Shown piece by piece: positions 56,758 to 64,000 of a stretch of 64,000 nt of DNA. The notes below the pieces were generated by a model, which saw only the letters and a program-made list of their open reading frames with translations, made no database searches and was not told the origin of the DNA. The position numbers and the translations under genes were made by a program. The stretch is from contig JABFGB010000001.1 in NCBI GenBank assembly GCA_013112715.1, positions 1-64,000 on the forward strand, in the 5' to 3' direction. Within the stretch, counting starts at the first letter, position 1; the number at the start of each line of letters is the position of its first letter. Source of the stretch: Chloroflexota bacterium (GTDB taxonomy: Bacteria; Chloroflexota; Anaerolineae; Aggregatilineales; J027).

Positions 56758-58070
56758 CACGGTTGCACCTTACCCGTTGCCTCAACCCGACGTGCTTCTT
56801 GGGGCACATAAAAACGTTCCCCTTCGCGCACATCTTCGGTCACATTGGTGAATGGGCCGATTTCCGCGCCTGCCCCGATCTTTATGCCCGGCATCGTGCC
56901 CGATTGGATGCCGATAAATGCCCCGACGCCGACCATCGCGCCGAGTTTATCACGTCCACTGTCCAGCCGATTCCCCTTGACGGTGCTTTTGACCGTACCA
57001 TGATCTATGCGGAGGTTGGCGGTAATACACCCCGCCGAAAAATTGACATAATCTTCAAAAACCGAATCCAACACCACAGCACGGTGTAGGTTCACATTTT
57101 GACCAAGATAGCTGCGGGCGACTTCGCTGACATGCCCAACCATACACTTTGGCCCGACCATGCTCTCACGCACTAGCGCGCCATTGCCGATAATCGCGCC
57201 GGGGCCAATATAGGCAGGGCCAACCACCGCCGCCCCATGAAACAGCCTTGCCCCTGCTTCAATGATGACATCGCCTGTAATGGAGACCTGCCCGTTGATC
57301 TTGGCGTCGGGGTGTATCTGCTGGCCTTCGATTTTTGACAAATAAAATTTCATGACGTTCAAGACGTGCCAAGGATATTTGATGGGATACCACTCGCCAT
57401 CATAGCGCACACATTCAAAACGGGTGGCTTCCATCATGGCCGCCATCGCCATTTCATAATGATCGTCACGGGGGTGCTTGGCATCATACAGGGCCTGAAT
57501 CCGCTGTAACAACTGGCGGCTGTCGGTATGGATATGCGCGACCACACTCACCAAATCCGAGGGTTCATTGCCTGCCCCCGGTTTTTCGATAATACTTGTA
57601 ATACGTCCATCGGATTCTACCGATAGATACCCACCGGGGAAATAATTTTCGACCTGATAGCCTGTGACATACGACACGGCTCGACCACTGCGATAGGCCG
57701 TCATTAAATCTTCGTGCAAATCGGGTTCCACCACATCATTGACTTGGCAGATGTAGACAGGGGGATACCCCATGCCTTCTAGCAAAGGGGCGGCTTGCAT
57801 AATGGCGTGGCCCATACCTAATGGTTCGCGCTGCACCACAATTCCGGCATCCATCCCCACCTTGAGGCCACCTAAGACACTTTCGATTAAGGGGCGGTTG
57901 TCGGGATTGGCGATGATAATGGCTCGGTCAAAACCTGCTGCATGATAAACTTTCAGTTGTTTTTCGAGGAGGGTTTCCCCCATAAAAGGATATAAGGATT
58001 TTTCGCGCAGGGGCCAAAACCGCGAATTTGCGCCCCCGGCAAGGATAATCATGGTTGGGTTATTCGACAT
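56757..58070 (-). CDS. NDP-sugar synthase (nucleotidyltransferase with left-handed beta-helix)
   Basis: The ATG at 58070 follows AAGGATA. The 437-residue protein has an N-terminal nucleotidyltransferase domain (MIILAGGANSRFWPLREKSL, then GMGHAIMQAAPLL and ICQVNDVVEP) and a hexapeptide beta-helix. The helix repeats include ITGDVIIEAGARLFHG, GPGAIIGNGALVRES and VGVGAFIGIQSGTMPG. It resembles GlmU and mannose-1-phosphate guanylyltransferases. It should make an NDP-hexose from sugar 1-phosphate supplied by the mutases encoded downstream. The sugar and nucleotide cannot be told from sequence. Confidence 0.9.
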   Translation of the reverse strand: MSNNPTMIILAGGANSRFWPLREKSLYPFMGETLLEKQLKVYHAAGFDRAIIIANPDNRPLIESVLGGLKVGMDAGIVVQREPLGMGHAIMQAAPLLEGMGYPPVYICQVNDVVEPDLHEDLMTAYRSGRAVSYVTGYQVENYFPGGYLSVESDGRITSIIEKPGAGNEPSDLVSVVAHIHTDSRQLLQRIQALYDAKHPRDDHYEMAMAAMMEATRFECVRYDGEWYPIKYPWHVLNVMKFYLSKIEGQQIHPDAKINGQVSITGDVIIEAGARLFHGAAVVGPAYIGPGAIIGNGALVRESMVGPKCMVGHVSEVARSYLGQNVNLHRAVVLDSVFEDYVNFSAGCITANLRIDHGTVKSTVKGNRLDSGRDKLGAMVGVGAFIGIQSGTMPGIKIGAGAEIGPFTNVTEDVREGERFYVPQEARRVEATGKVQP

Positions 58071-58198
58071 GCGAAGCAATATCCTTTAATAAAAGGCTAA
58101 GTAGAATGACAAGCCTACCGAATTTACACTGCATCGGCGTTTGTGACAACAGGCGAATTACAGATGGGGTGTTATGATTATAGGAAAAGAGGTGGAAA

Positions 58199-59272
58199 AT
58201 GAGCCTATATGAGCAATTACGTAGAAAAAATAGTTCGGTATCCAAATGGTTCAGAACCTATATCAAGACGAGATTAGCCATAAAATTTGTCGATAAAATA
58301 AATGACGAAATTAACAAATACCCTATTGTCATATCACCAAACCATACTGACTATGCACTAGCGGGCACAGCATTCAAATACACTTTTCGTTGGCTACATG
58401 GGCCACTTACCGATAATATTGTTGCTTTGAGTGGGGCTTATTTCCTGCCCTATAAATGGGATGAGGCACCTTATTTTGTTTCAAGAGTCATTCAAGAGGG
58501 TAACGCCACTCAGGATTTGGAAAAGAAAGCCGAACTCTCAATCATTCTTGCATGGTTCGATATTTTTGCACGTTGGCGCAAAGTAGTTCCTCCTCTACAA
58601 ATGTTATCGGAAAAGCAAAATGGCCGAAATTGGAAAGTCGCCTACCCTCTCGTTTCACCTCAACTTGTTGACGATGTAGTTCAATTGGCGCATGGGGCTA
58701 TAGAAACTTGGGGCAGTGCTTTGAACAAGCCTTTCATTTTCAATCCAATTTTTACCGGTAGCACCACAGTTGGAGGAGCGGACGCCGACTGGATCAACCA
58801 AAGAAGATTGTATGAATGCAAATGCACGATGAATCCGCAACCTTTTACAAAGGACACACTGCTTCAAGCATTGGCATACGTCTTGCTCGATTACGATAAC
58901 GAGTATGCTATCAAAGGTCTGGGGTGGTATTATGCGAGGCGGAATGTATGCGTCGGTTATTCTTTGGTCAAAATCCTAAGACTATTAGGTTTAAGTACCG
59001 ATTTGGAAGAACTGCGATACCTTTTCGCCAATCGTGACTATAGTGGTGATCTTGAACCATTTACCAACAAAGCGAAATCTAGACGACGAAAAAGGCTTGA
59101 ACAGGAAAATATACAAATTCGGGAAATCTCGATGGGGGCGTTCGATGATTGGTGTAAGGTTCACGAGATCAAAATCAAGGAGACTTCGGTTGAATGGCGT
59201 CCTGACAATAGGCGTGTTATCACAATCTATATGCGTGATGATTCAATAGAAAAATTCCTAATCACCCTTTAA
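58199..59272 (+). CDS. PD-(D/E)XK nuclease-like protein in AT-rich DNA
   Basis: The 357-residue protein starts after AGAGGTGGAAA. A region at about 178-255 fits a PD-(D/E)XK core: FNPIFTGSTTVGGADADWIN, then RRLYECKCT and QALAYVLLDYDNEYAIKGLG. Asp195 or Asp197 with Glu206-Cys-Lys208 gives the D...ExK triad, and Gln223 sits where motif IV Gln is found. The N-terminal 130 residues are helical and unrecognised. The gene is visibly AT-richer than the flanking operon and has its own hairpin. No methyltransferase or helicase partner is adjacent. It may be a defence-type or repair nuclease; this is inference. Confidence 0.6.
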   Translation: MSLYEQLRRKNSSVSKWFRTYIKTRLAIKFVDKINDEINKYPIVISPNHTDYALAGTAFKYTFRWLHGPLTDNIVALSGAYFLPYKWDEAPYFVSRVIQEGNATQDLEKKAELSIILAWFDIFARWRKVVPPLQMLSEKQNGRNWKVAYPLVSPQLVDDVVQLAHGAIETWGSALNKPFIFNPIFTGSTTVGGADADWINQRRLYECKCTMNPQPFTKDTLLQALAYVLLDYDNEYAIKGLGWYYARRNVCVGYSLVKILRLLGLSTDLEELRYLFANRDYSGDLEPFTNKAKSRRRKRLEQENIQIREISMGAFDDWCKVHEIKIKETSVEWRPDNRRVITIYMRDDSIEKFLITL

Positions 59273-59276
59273 AACG

Positions 59277-59307
59277 TTTATGAGACACCCACAGGATGTC
59301 TCATAAA
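59277..59307. terminator. Hairpin between convergent genes
   Basis: A perfect 11-bp inverted repeat (TTTATGAGACA and TGTCTCATAAA) with a 9-base loop starts 4 bp after the nuclease-like gene. No clear U-tract follows, though AT-rich arms and flanks make bidirectional termination plausible. Confidence 0.65.
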
Positions 59308-59358
59308 TTGATACCTATTGACTGATTCTCGGCTATGCTAACTACCCAGTCTTGATTA

Positions 59359-60885
59359 TCAGCGCATGGCCGCGCCTAATGTATTACAGGCGGGGCAACT
59401 TCCATCAGGTCGGACAATCGCATAACCACCTTGCGGATCAGCACCGAAGACACCCGTAAAGTCCACATTCCACACGATCATCAAACGCACGCGACCACTG
59501 GAACGCGACAAGGCAGCCGCGCGGCCCACCCATTCGGCATGTTGACCCACTGTTGTACCCTGTGCCCATGCGAAATTCGAGGGCAGTGTACCATAGCCTT
59601 CGGGAGAGAGATAGCCGAGTTCTGTCCAGCAGACTTTCCGCGCCCCACCGAAGGTATTGTAGTAGAGATCGAGCATCCCATAGAAGTAGCGTGAATAGTG
59701 ACCACCACGCGGGTCGCCGCTGCGGTTATCAGGTGAAATGATGCCTTCGTTGTAGTGAGCGCCGACGCAGTCCATATAATTGACCGCGCCCGACTGGGCC
59801 ATCTGTTGCAGGAAAATGTTGTCGTCGCAACCTTCATTACGGCAGCCACCCCCAAAATAACCCGTTGGGGCAGGCGCGGCACTAATCACCAGCACGTTTG
59901 GATTGGCAGCTTTGATGGCATTATAGGCTTTGGAAAGCATGGTGGTATACCGTCCGCCGTTGACCGTACCATTGGGCCATTCGCGGTCAATATTGGGTTC
60001 GTTCCAAACCTCAATCGCGTCCGGGCCAAGCGCGGCGACCTGACCGAGATAAGCGGCAAATTGATTGGTGTAATTATCAAAATCACCCATCTGGTCTTTA
60101 TTGCCGACAATGCCGAGCAAAATGCGGAAACCGTTGCCACGTGCTTCGTTGATAGCGGCCTGTGCTGCGCCTGTGCCTTCACCTAGATTCCAGCGAATCT
60201 GTTTCTTGGCCCATGTCATACCAGCGGTACGCATTTCGTTGACGCGCCCAAAGCCTGCCACATGCCCACCGAGTTCAAACGCGCCACCAGTATTGGGTGG
60301 AACCACGGGCGGTTGGGTTGGATTGGTTGGTGGTTGAGTGGGATTACTGGGTGGCTGAGTCGGAACAGGCGTGGAAGGATTGGAAGGTGGCGTGGTCGCC
60401 CCCGGAATGGTCAGCACCTGCCCCACATAAATCAAATTCGGGTTGGCAATGTTGTTGGCGGAGGCAATCGCTTGAACTGTTACCCCAAAACGGCGAGCTA
60501 TGGAAGAAAGTGTGTCCCCGCGCACTACCGTATACTGTCCTCCGGTTGTGGGTGGTATAGGGGTTGTTGGATTGGTCGGCGGGACGGGTGTGGTCGGATT
60601 GGTAGGGGGCTGGGTGGGTGGAGTTGTCCCGCGCACCGGAATAATCAACACTTGGCCCACATAAATGATATTGGGATTGGCAATATTATTGGCGGTGACA
60701 ATATCTTGGACAGAAACGCCATAACGCAGGGAAATACGATATAAATTCTCGCCGGGTTGTACTACGTGAGTAATGGTATTGCCGCCTTGTGCATTGGCAC
60801 GATCCAGCGGCCCAGCAACCGCCACCATCATCAAGACAAGCGCCAGCAACAAAATCCCACGTAGATGCCGCTTATTGAGGGGCAT
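59359..60885 (-). CDS. Secreted LysM protein with clan-A glycoside hydrolase domain
   Basis: The ATG at 60885 has AAAGGAG at 9-base spacing. The 508-residue product has a signal peptide (cleavage near NAQGG) and two closely similar LysM domains (about 40-83 and 118-161). Pro/Thr linkers lead to a (beta/alpha)8 glycoside hydrolase from about 200. Glu296 in EVWNEPN is the acid/base and Glu422 in WTELGYLS is the likely nucleophile, so unlike the lipoprotein at 24140 this domain looks active. GH39- or GH5-like families are the best guess. LysM would hold it on the cell wall or on a glycan. It is a single-gene unit. Confidence 0.88.
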   Translation of the reverse strand: MPLNKRHLRGILLLALVLMMVAVAGPLDRANAQGGNTITHVVQPGENLYRISLRYGVSVQDIVTANNIANPNIIYVGQVLIIPVRGTTPPTQPPTNPTTPVPPTNPTTPIPPTTGGQYTVVRGDTLSSIARRFGVTVQAIASANNIANPNLIYVGQVLTIPGATTPPSNPSTPVPTQPPSNPTQPPTNPTQPPVVPPNTGGAFELGGHVAGFGRVNEMRTAGMTWAKKQIRWNLGEGTGAAQAAINEARGNGFRILLGIVGNKDQMGDFDNYTNQFAAYLGQVAALGPDAIEVWNEPNIDREWPNGTVNGGRYTTMLSKAYNAIKAANPNVLVISAAPAPTGYFGGGCRNEGCDDNIFLQQMAQSGAVNYMDCVGAHYNEGIISPDNRSGDPRGGHYSRYFYGMLDLYYNTFGGARKVCWTELGYLSPEGYGTLPSNFAWAQGTTVGQHAEWVGRAAALSRSSGRVRLMIVWNVDFTGVFGADPQGGYAIVRPDGSCPACNTLGAAMR

Positions 60886-61122
60886 TGATATAACTCCTTT
60901 AAACTTACCAACCGAATTTAAACATATAGTCCCTTGATGATAATACGATAGTGGATTTTGGGGCAACTTTGCACGATGCGACTACCACGCGCTGCTGACG
61001 GTTGTGTTTGAAATCCGATAAGATGGGCGTTGAGACATCGTTGAGCAGCCTACCCATGACATCCTTACTAAATCGGCTATAATGCTTGGTCGCGTCTCGC
61101 CATTATCCCGGAGAGAATTTTT

Positions 61123-62076
61123 ATGTCTTCACATCACGATGACTCCAATCAAGAGACACGCCCCAGTCGTCCGGTAGGCAAAACGGGGCCATTACGCGAT
61201 CCACAAGAAACATTACCTAAAGTGGATTGGGAAATTAGTCATGAACGTCGCCCTTTAAGTTTTCCCCGTCCTGATACCGTCACAGTGGGGATGGTGCAGT
61301 TTCCCGCCGGGGACGATAAACAGGCCAATACCCAACGGGCACTCGGTTTGGCATGGCAGGCCGCCGACGCCGGAGCCGAAATTATTGCTTTTCCAGAAAT
61401 GTTTATGCTGCCGTGGGTCTTTGGTGAACCGGAAGCGCACTATCAACATCTAGCCGAGTCAGCCGACAGCGGCGTGTGGGAGCCGTTTAAGATGTTGGCC
61501 CATGACAAACAGGTCGTACTGGTGTGCTCATTTTTTGAACGGGGCATGGAAGGCCGTTTTTATAACAGCGCCCTTGTAATGGACACTGACGGAACAATTG
61601 TGGGTAAATATCGCAAACACCACCTGCCACCCGACAATGAACGCCACCATTGGATGCCAGACAGCAGCCCCTTTTCGGCTTTCCCTACCCGCAAAGGACG
61701 TATCGGGGTCTATATCTGTTGGGATAATTTCTTCCCTGAAGGTGCGCGAGCATTAGCACTCGACCACGCCGATATTGTGATTGCTCCCTCCGCCGCGACT
61801 GAACTGGACGCCGCCTATAAATGGAAGATTGTCTATCAACACAACGCCATGATTAACGGCATTCCTTGGGTACGGATTAATCGTATCGAGCCACCCTGTT
61901 ACCCCGCCTGTTATGTGGTAGACGCCGAAGGGCAGATTATTCACGAAACCAATTCCGCCGAAGAAGGCTTTTCGCTGGCGACGGTTGACCTGAACTTAAC
62001 GGATCGCGTCCGGCAAAAATGGACGTTTATGGCCGACCGCCGCCCAGAACTGTATCGTGTCATTACCGAACGTTAA
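61123..62076 (+). CDS. Nitrilase-superfamily carbon-nitrogen hydrolase
   Basis: The 317-residue cytosolic enzyme has the full Glu-Lys-Cys triad: Glu92 in IIAFPEMF, Lys165 in GKYRKHHLPP and Cys199 in VYICWDNFFPEGAR. An N-terminal tail of 50 residues (SNQETRPSRPVGKTG) is longer than usual. The YRKxHLPP and CWDNFFPEGAR segments resemble N-carbamoylputrescine amidase and beta-ureidopropionase. It hydrolyses an amide or N-carbamoyl group; the substrate is not certain. A secreted SH3b gene follows 17 bp later. It lies 12 kb from the shell genes, so it is not assigned to them. Confidence 0.92.
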   Translation: MSSHHDDSNQETRPSRPVGKTGPLRDPQETLPKVDWEISHERRPLSFPRPDTVTVGMVQFPAGDDKQANTQRALGLAWQAADAGAEIIAFPEMFMLPWVFGEPEAHYQHLAESADSGVWEPFKMLAHDKQVVLVCSFFERGMEGRFYNSALVMDTDGTIVGKYRKHHLPPDNERHHWMPDSSPFSAFPTRKGRIGVYICWDNFFPEGARALALDHADIVIAPSAATELDAAYKWKIVYQHNAMINGIPWVRINRIEPPCYPACYVVDAEGQIIHETNSAEEGFSLATVDLNLTDRVRQKWTFMADRRPELYRVITER

Positions 62077-62092
62077 AGTAGTTGGAGTCCAT

Positions 62093-63385
62093 ATGCGTAA
62101 AGTAGTTATCGTTTTAGCTGTTTTCGTGGGGCTGATGAGCCTATCCTTATCCGTCCTGCCCACCCAAAATTCGCATTTCACGACTGCTCCCGTCAATGCC
62201 CAAGATGCCGCTTGCTCGACCCAATTGGAGGCCGCCGTCAGCCAGACCCTTGAACTTTGCGGCGCAGCCTCACGCGGTCAACTCTGTTGGGGGTCGGGAG
62301 CGTTTGATTACAGCCCCAAAGAAGTCCAGATCAACGCGCCGGGGGGAATTGTTCCGCTGGCAGGCATTAGCAACGTTATCAATAATTCATCACCTGACCA
62401 ACCCTCAATTACCCGCCTGAATTTTGAGGACATTTTCACCGATGGTGGTTTTGCGTCGGCCTTTTTGATCGGGCCAGTATCCGCGACGGCTGATACCGAA
62501 CAAGCACCTCTCTGGTCGAGCCTGATTCTGAGCCGCACCGAAACCGAACTCAGCGAATGCGAATCAGCCGGCACATCGGGCATGTTGATGCAAGCCCCCG
62601 CCGGACAATTATTGGTGCTGACGGTCAATGGCGTGACTGTGACCATGAACAATACGGCCTTTGTGCTTGTCACCGAGGCAGGCGAAACGGTCATAGATGT
62701 GCTGCGCGGGAATGCCATCGCCCAAATCGGCAATAATGTGCAGGTCGTGTTTGCAGGCTTCGGCATCACCGTTCCTGCCAATGCAGATACGCTGCCCGCG
62801 CCAATGCCCTATGACCCAACCCCGCTGGCAGGCTTACCGACCCAACTGCTGCCAAGCATCGTGACGGTGCCGCTGCCGGGGAATGTTTCGGCAATGGCTT
62901 CTACGCCACTGTATGCCTCACCGGATTTGGGCGCACCCCAGTTGGCCCAAGTGCTGCCGGGGACGATTTTAAATCTGTTGGGAGAAGACCCCACCGCCCA
63001 ATGGTGGAATGTGGTGCAAGAAGATGGACAAAGCGGTTGGGTTCCGGCGACGGCGATTGGTGGTATCTTCCCGGCTACTGCGCCGCAATACAGCGCCACA
63101 CCACAACCCCCCACCCGTCCGTATGGATTGGTTTTGGGTCGTGGCACAGCACCGGGGAATGAAATCAATATGCGGGCCGCTCCTAGCACCGATGCCGAAA
63201 TTTTGGCAAAGCTACCTCCACTGACCGAATTTAATATTTTGGGGCGGAATGCGGCGGCGGATTGGATTCAAATCCGCTTGGATGCACCCGATCCGACCAC
63301 CGGAGCAACCGATGGGTGGGTCGCGGTTCGGATTGTCACCTTGCCGAACAGTCTTCGAGTTGCTGATTTACCTGTCGTGCCGTAA
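62093..63385 (+). CDS. Secreted protein with SH3b domains
   Basis: The ATG at 62093 follows GGAG; it is 17 bp after the amidase stop. The 430-residue product has a signal peptide (cleavage near VNAQD). A Cys-containing N-terminal region of about 230 residues (CSTQLEAAVSQTLELCGAAS, SAFLIGPVS, VTVTMNNTAFVLVTEAGET) precedes two bacterial SH3-type domains (about 265-330 and 355-425: PLYASPDLGAPQLAQVLPG and NMRAAPSTDAEILAKLPP). The N-terminal part has FecR-like strands. SH3b domains bind wall peptides or are used in signalling. Probably envelope-associated. Confidence 0.8.
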   Translation: MRKVVIVLAVFVGLMSLSLSVLPTQNSHFTTAPVNAQDAACSTQLEAAVSQTLELCGAASRGQLCWGSGAFDYSPKEVQINAPGGIVPLAGISNVINNSSPDQPSITRLNFEDIFTDGGFASAFLIGPVSATADTEQAPLWSSLILSRTETELSECESAGTSGMLMQAPAGQLLVLTVNGVTVTMNNTAFVLVTEAGETVIDVLRGNAIAQIGNNVQVVFAGFGITVPANADTLPAPMPYDPTPLAGLPTQLLPSIVTVPLPGNVSAMASTPLYASPDLGAPQLAQVLPGTILNLLGEDPTAQWWNVVQEDGQSGWVPATAIGGIFPATAPQYSATPQPPTRPYGLVLGRGTAPGNEINMRAAPSTDAEILAKLPPLTEFNILGRNAAADWIQIRLDAPDPTTGATDGWVAVRIVTLPNSLRVADLPVVP

Positions 63386-63453
63386 GGATTTATAGATCAC
63401 CATCGTCCAGTTTTATGAAGATTATCAGTTTGGGGGAGTAACCAACAATTGCT

Positions 63454-64000
63454 ATGAGTAATCCAGCATCTTGGGTCATTCAGGCCAATGACGAACAATT
63501 AGAAAAAGCATTACAGGGCAACAAACCTGTGCTCATCTGGTTTTCGGCTGGGCAAACCGCCGGGATTGATTTACGCAAGGCGCTCGAAAAAGCGGCGGCG
63601 GATTTTCAACGCGAATTGGCGGTGGTGATGGTGGATACTAATGCTTGCCCTATGGCAAAGACGCGCTTCGACGTAGAAAAACATCCTGTCTTGGTCGGCT
63701 GGCATAATGGCGAATCTATCAAACGTCGCGCCCGCCCGTGGGCCAGTGACGTGGTTGGTTTTGCCGATGTATTGAAGACACTCGCCCCCGCACCTGCGAA
63801 TCCGACGAATGCGAATGGTAATGTCAGCAAGACTGAAGAGAGTAAAAAGGAATTGAAAGTGATCAACAAACCCGTACATGTAACCGACGCGACCTTTGAA
63901 CAAGAAGTACTGCAAAGTGAGCTACCTGTCTTGGTAGACTTCTGGGCAGCATGGTGTGGGCCATGCCGCATGGTCGCGCCGATTTTGGACAAACTGGCTG
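63454..64000 (+). CDS. Tandem thioredoxin-fold protein (partial, runs off right edge)
   Basis: The ATG at 63454 is preceded at some distance by GGGGGAG, with an in-frame stop just upstream. The 182 visible residues begin with a thioredoxin-like domain (1-105: [42 protein letters not shown]) in which the CxxC site is replaced by AGQTAG. A spacer rich in Ala, Pro and Asn (about 113-135) leads to a canonical thioredoxin start, [10 protein letters not shown], and [16 protein letters not shown]. The second domain keeps the WCGPC redox site. A noncatalytic plus a catalytic thioredoxin suggests a substrate-binding first domain. The end of the protein is not visible. Confidence 0.88.
   Translation, partial: MSNPASWVIQANDEQLEKALQGNKPVLIWFSAGQTAGIDLRKALEKAAADFQRELAVVMVDTNACPMAKTRFDVEKHPVLVGWHNGESIKRRARPWASDVVGFADVLKTLAPAPANPTNANGNVSKTEESKKELKVINKPVHVTDATFEQEVLQSELPVLVDFWAAWCGPCRMVAPILDKLA

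Noticed and set aside
60281-60640. Repeated Pro/Thr codons as a DNA repeat array or CRISPR
   Set aside because: The repetition follows the PTNPTQPP linker codons of the LysM/GH gene and has no spacers of fixed length.
51175-61025. Shared 12-mer gctgacggttgt near 51181 and 60995
   Set aside because: A 12-base match is expected many times by chance in a window of this size, and the flanks differ.
61123-62076. Nitrilase-family amidase as microcompartment cargo
   Set aside because: Some compartments of unknown function are associated with amidohydrolases, but this gene lies 12 kb from the nearest shell gene with unrelated operons between, and no targeting helix was evident. The link is not supported.

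Overview
The window looks like a chromosomal segment of a Chloroflexota bacterium, probably Anaerolineae-like. This is an inference from gene style: secreted proteins with Pro/Thr-rich linkers, LysM and SH3b wall-binding modules, DUF3048 and DUF4058 proteins, C39-TPR proteins, FHA/TIR/PP2C signalling genes and an FprA-type ferredoxin reductase. No rRNA, tRNA, CRISPR array or prophage was recognised. Gene density is high and no gene-free stretch exceeds about 250 bases. Starts were mostly placed at ATG or GTG codons with a visible Shine-Dalgarno sequence.

Layout. 0-8 kb: an IS630-type transposase cut by the left edge, then acyl-CoA dehydrogenase, a LysM protein, a hotdog thioesterase, small membrane proteins, Lgt, enoyl-CoA hydratase, an STAS-like protein and a GNAT. 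8-18 kb: hypothetical and secreted proteins, a lipoprotein, a DUF3048 protein, an orthocaspase and a GAF/PAS histidine kinase. 18-28 kb: a CorA-like transporter, a PHP gene with two tandem PMT-type glycosyltransferases, a divergent ThrB-like GHMP protein, a run of palindromes leading into a degenerate glycoside-hydrolase-like lipoprotein, and a coiled-coil/HEPN-like protein. 28-39 kb: a cold-shock protein, a PQQ-type sugar dehydrogenase, two tandem C39-TPR membrane proteins, an RmlC-type epimerase, beta-propeller proteins, a NERD-like protein and a methyltransferase.

38.5-48.6 kb is the most interesting part. It carries three shell-protein genes of a bacterial microcompartment (BMC): a tandem-domain BMC-T (41147-41833), a second BMC-T of the stacked, gated CsoS1D type (44272-44892) and a pentameric EutN/CcmL vertex protein (48212-48514). 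They sit in three separate transcription units among YcxB-like membrane proteins, an unknown gene abutting the first BMC-T, an alpha/beta hydrolase, an FHA protein, an STAS-like protein and a TIR transmembrane protein. No hexameric BMC-H gene, aldehyde dehydrogenase, RuBisCO or other classical signature enzyme is in the window. The system is therefore either a dispersed shell locus with cargo elsewhere or a microcompartment of unrecognised function.

48.6-64 kb: ferredoxin-NADP reductase, a DinB protein, a response regulator, a protein fusing ubiquitin-like, FHA and TIR domains, a four-gene sugar-nucleotide operon (NDP-sugar synthase, phosphomannomutase, PP2C phosphatase, phosphoglucomutase), a PD-(D/E)XK-like protein in AT-rich DNA, a LysM/clan-A glycoside hydrolase, a nitrilase-superfamily amidase, an SH3b protein, and a tandem thioredoxin-fold protein that runs off the right edge.

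A recurring theme is recognisable folds with replaced key residues: the ThrB-like, GH-like, NERD-like, CorA and first thioredoxin domains, and probably both TIR domains. Another is AT-richer single genes scattered among GC-richer housekeeping genes.
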